A stretch of DNA of 48,622 nucleotides from Alphaproteobacteria bacterium (GTDB lineage: Bacteria; Pseudomonadota; Alphaproteobacteria; Micavibrionales; Micavibrionaceae): positions 11,576 to 60,197 of the forward strand of contig NVTV01000008.1 in assembly GCA_002401695.1 (NCBI GenBank), read 5' to 3'. Positions within the stretch are counted from its first letter, which is position 1; each line of letters starts with the position of its first letter. Made by a program: the position numbers and the translations under genes. Below are positions 40,393 to 48,622 of this stretch, one piece after another. The notes under the pieces were generated by a model. It had not been told where the DNA came from. It was given only the letters and a program-made list of their open reading frames with translations, and searched no databases.

Positions 40393-42957
40393 ATGACCGG
40401 ACCATCAAAAAGAAATTCCTCATCCGTCGCCGCAAGGCTGTCAAAGCTATTGATGATTGGCTGTGCGTCAATTCATATCGGGGGCGTGGCATATGCAGAC
40501 GAAAAAAATACCAATTATAATATTGCACCTGAAATGCTGGAGTCTGTTCTCAGGACGTTTGCGACGCAAAGTGACACCCAGATATTATTTTCATCGGGGA
40601 TTACAAAAAATCTTGCAAGCCGTGGATTGAAGGGCACCTATTCCCTTGAAGAGGCGCTGGAGATTTTATTGACAGACAGCGGTCTGGGCTATGAAATTAA
40701 GGGCAACGACCTGTTGGTGATCAATGTTGTAGATAATAAGTTTCAGAAAATTTCTTATGACACCAATGAATATTATGAAAGTAATCTTGGGTCATATAGT
40801 GAAGATGAAAATCAGGATGATGTGGATACATCCGGTTTTGAAGAAATCATTGTAACCACATCCCGCCGGGAACAGGTCTTGCAGGATGTGCCGGCCTCTG
40901 TGGTTGCGATAGACCCCGATATATTTAAAGATGCGGGTATGATTAATATTGGTGACATCATTGCCTATACACCAGGTTTTAATATGACTAGCCAAGGGCA
41001 ACGTGGCACGGGGAGCATCACGGCACGCGGCGTCAGTCAAGAGGGCGCTACAGCAACTGTTGCCGTATACCTGGACGATGTCCCCATGACCAGCAATAGT
41101 TCTTTTACATTCGGTGGCGGGTTATTTTTTGATGGCTTGTTGGGCGAAATAGAGCGGGTTGAATTGGTCAAAGGCCCACAAGGCACCCTGTTTGGAGCAA
41201 CGGCCATTGGGGGTGCCATTCGGTATGTTAGCAAAAAACCGGCATTAGAAGAAATGCGCGGTAGGGCATCAACCAACCTTTCGACAACAAAAGATGGTGG
41301 GTTTAACCAAATATATAACGCCTCCTTAAGTGTTCCCTTGGTTGAAAGTAAGGTGGGCCTTTCCGTTGCAGGTTTTTATGATAAAAATGCGGGATATGTC
41401 GATTTGGTTGACACAGCAACAGGGGCTCTTGTTGAGGAAAATGCCGATAACACAGAATTTTATGGCTTTTCAGGAGATATTCTAATTCAGGCTTCTGATA
41501 ATATGGAAGTCCGTTTGAAAGCCATGCATCAGAAACAAAAATATAATGGTCTGTCAGTCGTTGATCTGGATGGTGATAGTTTAAACCCGAAATTTGCGCC
41601 TCTCACCAATGATAATGCTTTATCAGAAAGTGAAAGTAAATATACGTCTATTTCAGGGTCACTGGATTATGATTTTGAATGGGCCACCTTGAACCTGACC
41701 AGCAGTTATGTGGAATTTGGTCAGGCTTCGGTGGGTGATATTACGGCAGATTTAGCGCTATATGCTGATTTTCTGGCAGGGGTTCCCTCGGGGACAACAA
41801 CAGCGATCCCTTTTATCGCGAATATGGGTTCTAATAAATATACTCAGGAAGCCCGTTTGACATCACCGGATAATGATAAATTTGAATGGATTTTGGGTCT
41901 TTTCTATACAAAAGAGACAACACATAATATTCAAATTGCCATCGCAGAGCCCATAGATTTTAATCTGTTTACGTTAAATTTCCCTGATAATTATCGGGAA
42001 TATGCGGCCTTTGGTAACTTTACCTATTATATTACGCCGGAATTTGATGTGGGCTTTGGATTGCGTTATAGCAATACCCAAACGGGCCTGCAGCAAATTT
42101 CTTCAGGAGCATTGATTGGTCCTGGCCAAGATATTGACCCGGTTCAGGATAATGTGCAGTCATATTTGGCGACCGCCCGTTATCGTCCCAATGAAAATTT
42201 ATCACTTTATGCCCGTGTTGCCAGCGGATATCGACCTGCGACGGGTAATCTTCCCATAATAATTCCAGGACTGGGAAATGTGGCGCCATTGGTTGTGAAG
42301 AAAGATAACCTTTGGAGTTATGAGATTGGTGCCAAAGGTAAAACGGACGACGGTATCATCAGCTATGATATGTCTTTATGGTATATTGACTGGTCCAATT
42401 TTCAGTCATTTGTTACTGTTTCTGGGCTTAGTGTTGGCGGCAATGCAGAGGATGGCGTTACCGCAAAAGGTTTTGAAGGTACGTTTACACTCAATCCAAC
42501 GGATAACTTTACCATTACGTCTTCTGTCGCCTATACGGATAGTACATTGAATTCGGATGAGCCTGGTTTAAATGCTCTAGGGGGGCAATCTGTCCCTAAG
42601 ATACCTAAATGGACGCTCTCTTCTAATGGCCGGTATGATTTTGACCTCTCAGGCGAGGTGATGGGTCATATAGGCGGTGGTTTTAGGTATTCTCAGGGGA
42701 CACGATCTGCTTTTACTGATGGCGGTATTGGGGATTCTGTTGTTAATATACCCACAGAAGGTTATGTCTTGGCAGATTTAAATGCGGGGATAAGTAGGGG
42801 GGATATATCATTGAATTTTTATGTGACCAATTTGTTTAACAATGATGCTTTTGCAGCGTCTACTGGGTTCCTTATTCCTGGTACTCTAATGGTAAATGGA
42901 CAGGCAACACCTGTTCGCCCTAGAACTATCGGGGCTGTATTGTCTTTTGATTTCTAA
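40393..42957 (+). CDS. TonB-dependent receptor with STN signalling domain
   Basis: This 854-residue receptor has a signal peptide (LMIGCASIHIGGVAYA), then an STN domain (about 42-117, NIAPEMLESVLRTFATQSDTQILF and GTYSLEEALEILLTDSGLGYEI) that contacts FecR. An acidic linker follows, then TonB box/plug start EEIIVTTSRREQVLQD and the plug motif IERVELVKGPQGTLFGATAIGG. The barrel ends in TIGAVLSFDF. It should pass substrate and also signal its presence to the sigma factor. The enzymes downstream (beta-lactamase-like hydrolase, D-aminoacylase-like) point to an organic amide, not necessarily a siderophore. Confidence 0.92.
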   Translation: MTGPSKRNSSSVAARLSKLLMIGCASIHIGGVAYADEKNTNYNIAPEMLESVLRTFATQSDTQILFSSGITKNLASRGLKGTYSLEEALEILLTDSGLGYEIKGNDLLVINVVDNKFQKISYDTNEYYESNLGSYSEDENQDDVDTSGFEEIIVTTSRREQVLQDVPASVVAIDPDIFKDAGMINIGDIIAYTPGFNMTSQGQRGTGSITARGVSQEGATATVAVYLDDVPMTSNSSFTFGGGLFFDGLLGEIERVELVKGPQGTLFGATAIGGAIRYVSKKPALEEMRGRASTNLSTTKDGGFNQIYNASLSVPLVESKVGLSVAGFYDKNAGYVDLVDTATGALVEENADNTEFYGFSGDILIQASDNMEVRLKAMHQKQKYNGLSVVDLDGDSLNPKFAPLTNDNALSESESKYTSISGSLDYDFEWATLNLTSSYVEFGQASVGDITADLALYADFLAGVPSGTTTAIPFIANMGSNKYTQEARLTSPDNDKFEWILGLFYTKETTHNIQIAIAEPIDFNLFTLNFPDNYREYAAFGNFTYYITPEFDVGFGLRYSNTQTGLQQISSGALIGPGQDIDPVQDNVQSYLATARYRPNENLSLYARVASGYRPATGNLPIIIPGLGNVAPLVVKKDNLWSYEIGAKGKTDDGIISYDMSLWYIDWSNFQSFVTVSGLSVGGNAEDGVTAKGFEGTFTLNPTDNFTITSSVAYTDSTLNSDEPGLNALGGQSVPKIPKWTLSSNGRYDFDLSGEVMGHIGGGFRYSQGTRSAFTDGGIGDSVVNIPTEGYVLADLNAGISRGDISLNFYVTNLFNNDAFAASTGFLIPGTLMVNGQATPVRPRTIGAVLSFDF

Positions 42958-43053
42958 TCAATAGGTCTGATTATAAATAATATTTCTATGGGCGCGGCCT
43001 TTTTTGTGTCCATAGACTTCTAATCATAAGAAATATAAATTAGGGAGAAGAAA

Positions 43054-44961
43054 ATGAGCTTTTTGAGAATTCTGATGGCGGTCATGATCAGCTGTTTTAT
43101 GTCATTATATGTATCAATGACGGCAATGGCATTGGAAATTTCCGATCTTGATAATCCGAAAATAACTGAGGCATTTGTGGACGGACTCGTACTTCCCCTG
43201 ATGAAAAACCACAATAGCCCGTCAGGAACTGTGGCCATCACGAAAGGTGGCAAACTGATTTTTGCCAAAGGGTATGGTTTTCAGGACATTGAAAATAACA
43301 TTCCGGTTGATGCGGCTAAAACTTTGTTTCGGCCTGGCTCTGTGTCCAAACTATTCACTTATGTTGCCGTAATGCAAATGGTAGAGCAGGGCAAACTGGA
43401 CCTGGATGCGGATGTTAATCAATATCTCAAGACATTCCAGATCAAGGATACTTATCCCGGGCAGCCCGTGACCATGCGCCATATCATGACCCACACTGCG
43501 GGTTTTGAAGATGGTGCGGTTGGGTATTTGATTATTGAAGACCTTTCGCGGATTATGCCCCTGGCCGACTCTATGAAAAGATATCAACTTGAAAGAGTTA
43601 ACCCGCCCGGTGCCCAAACAGCCTATTCTAATTATGCCGTTGCTTTGGCAGGGCTTATTGTTGAAAATCTGTCGGGTATGGAATTCACCAATTATATTCA
43701 AAAAAATATCTTTGATGTTTTGGGCATGAAATCATCGTCCTTTAAAGAACCACTGCCAGAACATCTGAATAAGAATATGGCTTATGCTTATGCTTATGAA
43801 GGCGGTAAGTATGTGGAAAAACCCTTTGAGATAATTTCTAATTTTTCCCCAGCCGGGGCACAATCAGCTACGGCAACGGATATGACCATATTTTCTCAGG
43901 CCATATTGAATGGTGGCGTATTTAACGGTGGCCGTATTTTGAAAGAAGAAACAGTCAAGCAAATGCTGACCCGTAATTTTAGCCACGATGACCGCATGAT
44001 GGGGATGGCACTGGGTTTTTATGAAACCGAAAAAAATGGCCTGCGCTTTGTGGGCCACGGCGGAAGTACCAGCTATTTTCATTCGGAACTTGTGATTGAT
44101 CAGCAAAATGATCTGACGTTCTTCATTTCCTTTGGTAGCAAGGGCGGCTCCTCAGTACGGTCCGCGTTCAAGACTGCTTTTTATGATGCCTTTTACCCCC
44201 AAGAGAAAATGAAAATAACCCCGCCCTCTGATTTTTCCGTGCGTGCTGGAAAATACGCGGGAAACTATCTTTTCTGGCGATCCGGTTTCTCAAAACTGGA
44301 TAAGGTTATGAAGTTGTTTGGAGGTGTTTCTGTGCAGCCAACGGCGGAAAATACCCTTATCGTAGTTTTAGGGGATAATGCCAGCCAATATGCTGAAATA
44401 GATGATAATTTTTTTCAGAAGATAGACGGCACGGGCAAACTTTCTTTTCAGGAAAATGACAGGGGTGAGATCACCGGCCTTGTCTTAGACGGCATGCCCT
44501 TTACGTCAACCTTCAAAGCTCCGTTCTATTATACCGGCAATTTTAACTTTGCCTTCCTTGGACTTTCCATGGTGGTATTTCTTGGGGTGTTGTTACGTCT
44601 GGCTTATCAATGGTCCGCCTTCAAGTCTCTGACGGGGACAAATAAAAAAGCGGCAAAAGCCGCTATTATGGTTGCAGCGACTAATATACTAACCATTGTT
44701 ACCGGCGGGATTGTAATGACGATTGTGGGAAGCCAGATGTTTTCAGAAATCCCTCTGCTCTTTAAAGTCTGGCTGATCTTACCGATCATAGTCACTCTGG
44801 CAGGATTGTATAATTTATATTACGCGGTTCTGGTTTGGAAAGATAGTTTATGCAGGGGTCGCTGGGCACGAATTCGTTACAGCATCGTAGCGGGATGCGG
44901 CCTGTTCATGATCTGGTTCTATAGCTTCTGGAATATCCTTGGCTTTCAATATATGGCGTAA
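43054..44961 (+). CDS. Periplasmic beta-lactamase-like serine hydrolase with C-terminal membrane domain
   Basis: This 635-residue protein starts with a signal peptide (LMAVMISCFMSLYVSMTAMA|LE). The class C beta-lactamase/penicillin-binding fold follows: SVSK (96-99), YSN (191-193) and HGG (335-337). After about residue 490 there are four membrane helices, the first near FNFAFLGLSMVVFLGVLLRL. The catalytic part would face the periplasm, tethered to the inner membrane. Such proteins act as D-aminopeptidases, esterases or peptidases. It follows the STN-TBDR by 96 nt with a good GGGAG site, so it may process the imported compound. Confidence 0.87.
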   Translation: MSFLRILMAVMISCFMSLYVSMTAMALEISDLDNPKITEAFVDGLVLPLMKNHNSPSGTVAITKGGKLIFAKGYGFQDIENNIPVDAAKTLFRPGSVSKLFTYVAVMQMVEQGKLDLDADVNQYLKTFQIKDTYPGQPVTMRHIMTHTAGFEDGAVGYLIIEDLSRIMPLADSMKRYQLERVNPPGAQTAYSNYAVALAGLIVENLSGMEFTNYIQKNIFDVLGMKSSSFKEPLPEHLNKNMAYAYAYEGGKYVEKPFEIISNFSPAGAQSATATDMTIFSQAILNGGVFNGGRILKEETVKQMLTRNFSHDDRMMGMALGFYETEKNGLRFVGHGGSTSYFHSELVIDQQNDLTFFISFGSKGGSSVRSAFKTAFYDAFYPQEKMKITPPSDFSVRAGKYAGNYLFWRSGFSKLDKVMKLFGGVSVQPTAENTLIVVLGDNASQYAEIDDNFFQKIDGTGKLSFQENDRGEITGLVLDGMPFTSTFKAPFYYTGNFNFAFLGLSMVVFLGVLLRLAYQWSAFKSLTGTNKKAAKAAIMVAATNILTIVTGGIVMTIVGSQMFSEIPLLFKVWLILPIIVTLAGLYNLYYAVLVWKDSLCRGRWARIRYSIVAGCGLFMIWFYSFWNILGFQYMA

Positions 44962-45049
44962 TTTTCTGAGGAAGCCGAAAGGGAATGGATGGCGCACGCA
45001 AATTTCAGGCCATCGAAAAAACTACAATTCTATCAAACAGGATTTATGA

Positions 45050-46663
45050 ATGTCATTTTTTTTGAAGCAAGCACTATTTTTATTATTTCTTGGAGCCGCA
45101 CCATCTGCATTTGGCGCTGACTATGACATCGTCATAAAAAATGGCCTTGTGATTGATGGAAGCCGAAATGTTGGGAAAATTGCCACTATCGCCATTAAAG
45201 GAGATAAAATTGCCTATGTGGGCCCTCGGCAGGATCTGTCGGCACCAAAGACTATTGACGCTAAAGGACTTGTTGTCTCTCCCGGTTTTATTGATGTGCA
45301 TAACCATGCAGAAATGATAATACAGATGGGCCAAAGCTTGCGCAATGAGGGCTATTTGCGACAGGGGGTAACAACTCTTGTTGTCGGGCCTGATGGCTAC
45401 CTTTCCCCTAAAGATATCCAGAAAATACAGGGCTATATCAAGGGTAATGGCAGCTCGACCAATGTGGCGGTATATGTGGGCCATAATGCAATTCGCCGGC
45501 AGGTCATGGGTATGGACCCCACCTTATCCGACGCGAAACAATTGACAGAGATGAAGGCCCTTGTCCGTGAAGGCATGGAGCTTGGGGCGGTCGGATTATC
45601 TACAGGCTTGATGTATGCACCTGGTATGTATAGCGATACGGCAGAAGTTATCGAATTGGCAAAAGTGGCCGCAGATTTTGGTGGCAGTTACGATTCCCAT
45701 GTACGCAATCCCGTTCATGAGATAATCAAATCTTACGCTGAAGTTATCGAGATTGGTCGTAAAGCAAAAATCCCTGTTAAAATAGGCCATGCTAAACTTG
45801 TTGGCCTCCCAAACCGTGATCTTTTCCCAGAAATTCTCAAATTGGTCAATGCTGGCCGCAATGCGGGAATTAATGTAGTTTCAGATCAATATCCCTATGA
45901 CGGTGCCTATAATATATGGCTGTGGCAGATGGTTGCTTTACCGAAGGATATGGTGCCTAAAGATGAGAAAGATTATACCCGGGAATGGGTTGCGGCGTTG
46001 CTCAATGATCCTGAGAAAAGGAGTTTCCTGAAACGTTTCAACGAAAAAGACACAGAAAGCTTCAGCTGGGCCAAAGCCGTGGGATATACCAGCATGCGAA
46101 TTGTGGTCAGCGCAGAACAACCGGATTTGGTGGGGAAGCATATTTCGGAGCTGGCGCAGGGATTGGATAAAAGTGAATTTGATGTGATCGCTGATATGAT
46201 TACTAATCCAGAACTGAAAATAAATATTACTTTGGGGTCCGTGCTTGAGGAAAATGTCCGGGCGCTTATCACACAACCGTGGAATATGATTTCCAGCGAT
46301 GGGGTATGGTCTGAAGGCGAGGAAATGATCATTTCCCACCCCCGTTCAACAGGGAGCTTTCCACGGGTACTGGGAAAATATGTGCGACAGGAAGGTCTGT
46401 TGGACCTGCCAGAAGCGATTTATAAAATGTCGGCATTTCCGGCTGATTTTCTGGGTCTTGGCAAGCGGGGTTACATCCGTGAAGGCTATGTGGCCGATAT
46501 TGCTATTTTTGACCCGGACACAATAATTGACCGATCCGACTGGGTTCATCCTGAGCGTTTATCGACGGGCATGGTTCACGTTCTCATTAATGGCAAATTA
46601 GCACTTCAGGACGAGAAAATGAAAAAATCGATGCCAGGAAAATTCATTAAACATAGCAATTAA
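45050..46663 (+). CDS. N-acyl-D-amino-acid deacylase-like amidohydrolase
   Basis: This 537-residue protein has a signal peptide (ALFLLFLGAAPSAFG|AD). It shows the layout of the D-aminoacylase family: VSPGFIDVHNHAE with His84 and His86, YVGHNAIRRQVMG (142-154), SSDGVWSEG and HPRSTGSFPRVLGKYVR. The usual Cys metal ligand in the VVGNCG-type loop is absent; here it reads VVGPDGYLS. The family removes acyl groups from N-acyl-D-amino acids or related amides with zinc. The substitution leaves activity uncertain. With the preceding serine hydrolase it suggests periplasmic breakdown of a D-amino-acid-containing compound. Confidence 0.85.
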   Translation: MSFFLKQALFLLFLGAAPSAFGADYDIVIKNGLVIDGSRNVGKIATIAIKGDKIAYVGPRQDLSAPKTIDAKGLVVSPGFIDVHNHAEMIIQMGQSLRNEGYLRQGVTTLVVGPDGYLSPKDIQKIQGYIKGNGSSTNVAVYVGHNAIRRQVMGMDPTLSDAKQLTEMKALVREGMELGAVGLSTGLMYAPGMYSDTAEVIELAKVAADFGGSYDSHVRNPVHEIIKSYAEVIEIGRKAKIPVKIGHAKLVGLPNRDLFPEILKLVNAGRNAGINVVSDQYPYDGAYNIWLWQMVALPKDMVPKDEKDYTREWVAALLNDPEKRSFLKRFNEKDTESFSWAKAVGYTSMRIVVSAEQPDLVGKHISELAQGLDKSEFDVIADMITNPELKINITLGSVLEENVRALITQPWNMISSDGVWSEGEEMIISHPRSTGSFPRVLGKYVRQEGLLDLPEAIYKMSAFPADFLGLGKRGYIREGYVADIAIFDPDTIIDRSDWVHPERLSTGMVHVLINGKLALQDEKMKKSMPGKFIKHSN

Positions 46664-46826
46664 CCTAAAAACAACAGGGGTATGACCTAAATCAGTCCCA
46701 GGCGGAAAAACCGATGAGCTATGAAAGATATAATGGCCAAGAGGCCGGCTTATGAGCATCGTTCTTTTGGCGGGGTAGAATTTTCTTCTGGGGGGAAGAT
46801 GATGTGCAGTACATGAAGGTAGAAAA

Positions 46827-47864
46827 ATGAAAATAATGAAAAAAATACTGAAAATAGCGGGGATATTATTGGCACTTATTCTCATCGTTCCGGTGGGGTT
46901 GGGTCTGACCTTAAAAGGTCTTTCGCCGGAAATACCCATGCCGGGAAAATTATTTGATGTCGGTGGCCATAAGCTGCATATTCATTGCACCGGGCCGGAT
47001 AATGACCTGCCCCCCGTGATTGTTGAGGCAGGCTTGGGTGGGCCGACCTCTTTATACCATTGGGTTCAGAAAAACCTGTCGACGACAGGCAAGGTCTGTA
47101 CCTATGATCGGGCTGGTCTGGGCTATAGTGAAGAAAGTGGTGTCGCCCATGACGCGGAAAATATGACGACCCAGCTTCATGTCTTGCTTGAAAAAGCGGG
47201 AATTAGAAAACCATTTGTCCTGGCAGGTCATTCTCTGGCGGGCCTGATTATGCGGACTTATGTGGGTAAATACCCGGAAGATGTAGTGGGCGTCGCGTTT
47301 CTTGATGCCTCTCACCCCAATCAGAATGAGGTACTTAAATTTGGGGATGACGGCAGTACCGGGAAAATGGAAGAGTTATACGGTTGGTTCAAGCTACTGA
47401 ATAATCTGGGACTGACTAAAATCTATAATCCCGTCACAGCTATGGTGGAGGGGTATCTGCCTGATGAAGTTATCGCCCAGATGGAATTTACTACTGGCAA
47501 TGTCTACTATGATGCGTCAGTGGCAGAGATGGGCGGATTTGATGCCTCCGCCGAGCAGGCAAGTCAGGCCGGGGATTTGGCCGACCGACCCGTGGTCGTG
47601 ATTACGGCGGGTAAGTTATTGGAGAAGGAATATTTGCCGGACCATATTGATCCCGTGGAGTTGCGTGCCGCATGGATAGGTCTTAATAAAGACCTTGCTA
47701 ATCTTTCCAGCAAAGGCCGTCAGGTGGTCATCAATGAAGCAGACCATATGAGTTTGCTCTATGATAAGAAACTCGCTGATCAGGCTTCTGATCTTATTCG
47801 GGAAATTGTCGAACAGTCGGCTCACAATATGATGAAGGCGGAAGGCGCTGTCAAAGGAAACTGA
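46827..47864 (+). CDS. Membrane-anchored alpha/beta hydrolase with an IS-altered C-terminus
   Basis: This 345-residue hydrolase begins with a hydrophobic segment (8-28) likely to anchor it in the inner membrane. The catalytic Ser136 is in GHSLAG and His307 is in EADHMSLL. An oxyanion-hole-like VEAGLGGPTSLYHW (66-79) and YDRAGLGYSE support the alpha/beta fold. Catalytic Asp is not assigned with confidence. The last six residues (GAVKGN) and the stop are encoded by an IS6 end beginning at 47844, so the native C-terminus was lost. It follows the D-aminoacylase-like gene by 163 nt in the same direction. Confidence 0.85.
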   Translation: MKIMKKILKIAGILLALILIVPVGLGLTLKGLSPEIPMPGKLFDVGGHKLHIHCTGPDNDLPPVIVEAGLGGPTSLYHWVQKNLSTTGKVCTYDRAGLGYSEESGVAHDAENMTTQLHVLLEKAGIRKPFVLAGHSLAGLIMRTYVGKYPEDVVGVAFLDASHPNQNEVLKFGDDGSTGKMEELYGWFKLLNNLGLTKIYNPVTAMVEGYLPDEVIAQMEFTTGNVYYDASVAEMGGFDASAEQASQAGDLADRPVVVITAGKLLEKEYLPDHIDPVELRAAWIGLNKDLANLSSKGRQVVINEADHMSLLYDKKLADQASDLIREIVEQSAHNMMKAEGAVKGN

Positions 47865-47907
47865 AGTTGGTCAAAGAGGTATTTAATTGCAAATATGCTA
47901 TGCCACT
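47844..47907 (+). mobile_element. IS6 end fragment
   Basis: GGCGCTGTCAAAGGAAACTG and the following bases to TATGCCAC match the left end of the IS6 at 35443 along about 60 bp with scattered changes. The rest is replaced by the MITE-like element at 47908. It supplies the last codons and stop of the hydrolase. Confidence 0.7.
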
Positions 47908-48046
47908 GGGCTGTCACATTAACTGCTTTTAGCTAATAATGCCAAAAATTTTAGAATCCTACATTGTTATTTTTCAATGACTTAAAAGACTTTAATTTCC
48001 TCCAGAATGATGAAAATAGATGATTTAAGAGTTAATGTGACAGCCC
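47908..48046. mobile_element. 139-bp MITE-like element with 16-bp perfect inverted ends
   Basis: GGGCTGTCACATTAAC at 47908-47923 is the exact reverse complement of 48031-48046. The interior is AT-rich and has no coding frame. The element interrupts the IS6 end fragment. No clear target duplication is seen, so the parent transposon family is not assigned. Confidence 0.65.
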
Positions 48047-48119
48047 CCGGGTGGTTTTATTTGTTGAGAAAACCCTATTTTTTCTCTGAATCTGATTTTG
48101 TATTTGAAGAACACGCGAG

Positions 48120-48139
48120 CTAGCACAGTTTCTAGCACA
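48120..48139. repeat. Two CTAGCACA direct repeats, 12 bp apart
   Basis: CTAGCACA at 48120-48127 and 48132-48139, about 55 bp before the second tRNA-fMet 3' half. The geometry matches the pair at 37125-37145. Confidence 0.45.
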
Positions 48140-48193
48140 TTAATTTTTAGAAAAAAATAATATTATTTATTATCAATGGCTTAACTATGTATC

Positions 48194-48245
48194 TATCAGG
48201 CTCATAACATGAAGGTCGTAGGTTCAAATCCTACCCCCTCAACCA
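48194..48245 (+). repeat. 3' half of tRNA-fMet (attachment-site-like copy R)
   Basis: TATCAGG then CTCATAA (anticodon CAT), GAAGGTCG, T-stem and loop GTAGG/TTCAAAT/CCTAC, and CCCCTCAACCA. The T-arm is perfect and a CCA is present, but the anticodon stem has one mismatch and there is no 5' half. It is a remnant repeat, probably left by site-specific integration. Confidence 0.75.
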
Positions 48246-48253
48246 AAAATATC

Positions 48254-48288
48254 AAAGACTTAACAGTAATTCTGCTAGGTCTTTTTTT
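48254..48288 (+). terminator. Rho-independent terminator after tRNA-fMet copy R
   Basis: AAAGACTTAACAG pairs with CTGCTAGGTCTTT with one mismatch and one G-T pair around a 5-nt loop, followed by a run of T. It resembles the natural terminator of a tRNA gene, which suggests this side is the original chromosomal flank. Confidence 0.75.
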
Positions 48289-48352
48289 ATGTCCGGAAGC
48301 AATACGGAAGCGCTAGGCAGGGGAATAGGGCGTAGTTTTTGTATATTAAGGC

Positions 48353-48622
48353 AGAGGTGGTCCCAGAAAATAGGACAGTGTGTTAAGCTTTTATTTTGGT
48401 CATGAAAGGATCATATGAATGAGGTGAACACGCAAGAATTATCCGGCAGCTTTTAAAACGAAAGTTGTTATAGCTGCGCTTCGGGACGACCGCCCTGTAT
48501 CAGAACTGGCGTCCAGGTTTGGGGTGCATTCGACGGTAATCGGTCGCTGGAAACGAGAAGCCCTGGCTTCCATGGAGGCCGGGTTTTCAGGCAAACTGGA
48601 GGTTCAGCAAAATAACCATACC
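48353..48622 (+). mobile_element. IS3-family element (copy E), start only
   Basis: AGAGGTGGTCCCA (48353-48365) begins an element of the same type as copies A and B, running off the window. The OrfA frame (YPAAFKTKVVIAALRDDRPVSELASRFGVHSTVIGRWKREAL) is readable. The start region has ATG AGG TGA where copy A has ATG AGT AGA, so OrfA is probably silent. Copy B shares this change, so B and E are closer relatives. Confidence 0.85.

Noticed and set aside
37197..48245. Functional initiator tRNA genes
   Set aside because: Both copies lack the acceptor 5' strand, D-arm and part of the fold, so they cannot make a tRNA.
1..48622. CRISPR arrays, rRNA operons, prophage structural genes
   Set aside because: No regularly spaced repeats, rRNA-like sequence or recognisable phage capsid, tail or integrase genes were seen on either strand.

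Overview
The window looks like an accessory, insertion-sequence-rich stretch of a moderately AT-rich, Gram-negative, probably marine alphaproteobacterium. The evidence is three TonB-dependent receptors (TBDRs), FecI/FecR-type surface signalling, FCD-type GntR regulation and initiator-tRNA fragments with a bacterial fMet-like 3' half. A TBDR-rich lineage such as Emcibacterales/Kordiimonadales is a guess, since no rRNA or other marker gene is present.

Layout. (1) 1-5.4 kb, plus strand: the tail of an amidohydrolase coupled to a DUF3830 protein, a BASS-type transporter, a MarR regulator fused to the first ~80 residues of a TBDR, an FAD amino-acid/amine oxidase, and a chimera of a DUF4212 symporter subunit with the C-terminal half of a DUF3732 ATPase. 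Two of these genes are products of deletion or fusion. (2) 5.4-6.96 kb: an orphan ORF, an IS3 remnant and nested IS6 copies. (3) 7-21.8 kb: an AraC-type regulator between a leftward set (secreted BAAT-like hydrolase, broken amidohydrolase, small secreted protein) and a rightward set (TBDR with a G9 frameshift, amidohydrolase, BAAT fragment, Nramp-like transporter, small membrane protein, glyoxalase-like protein, MDR oxidoreductase, PaaI thioesterase, acyl-CoA ligase). A ~24-bp element is shared by the regulator promoter and the TBDR promoter. (4) 21.8-24.0 kb: two decayed IS3 copies in opposite orientation. (5) 24-35.4 kb: GntR, SDR, hydantoinase B and hydantoinase A leftward, diverging from a TBDR, OsmC protein, serine hydrolase and POT peptide transporter rightward. 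Two near-identical palindromes lie in the divergent promoter region. (6) 35.4-37.3 kb: a decayed IS6, an IS3 end, an AbrB-type antitoxin/Doc toxin pair and a first 3' half of tRNA-fMet. (7) 37.5-47.9 kb: a TPR-like secreted protein with an internal amber codon, an ECF sigma factor, FecR, an STN-containing TBDR, a membrane-tethered beta-lactamase-like hydrolase, a D-aminoacylase-like amidohydrolase and an alpha/beta hydrolase. The sigma operon and the TBDR have matching ECF-type promoters. (8) 47.8-48.6 kb: an IS6 end, a 139-bp MITE-like element, a second tRNA-fMet 3' half with a terminator, and the start of another IS3.

How it works together. Three modules repeat one plan: an outer-membrane receptor, hydrolases for amide, lactam or ester bonds, sometimes an inner-membrane importer, and a dedicated regulator (AraC, GntR or ECF/anti-sigma). 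They are probably scavenging loci for amide- or peptide-like compounds. The substrates cannot be read from the sequence. IS elements, tRNA-end repeats and many partial genes show the region was built and eroded by horizontal transfer. The two tRNA-fMet 3' halves about 11 kb apart suggest that module 7 arrived as an island.
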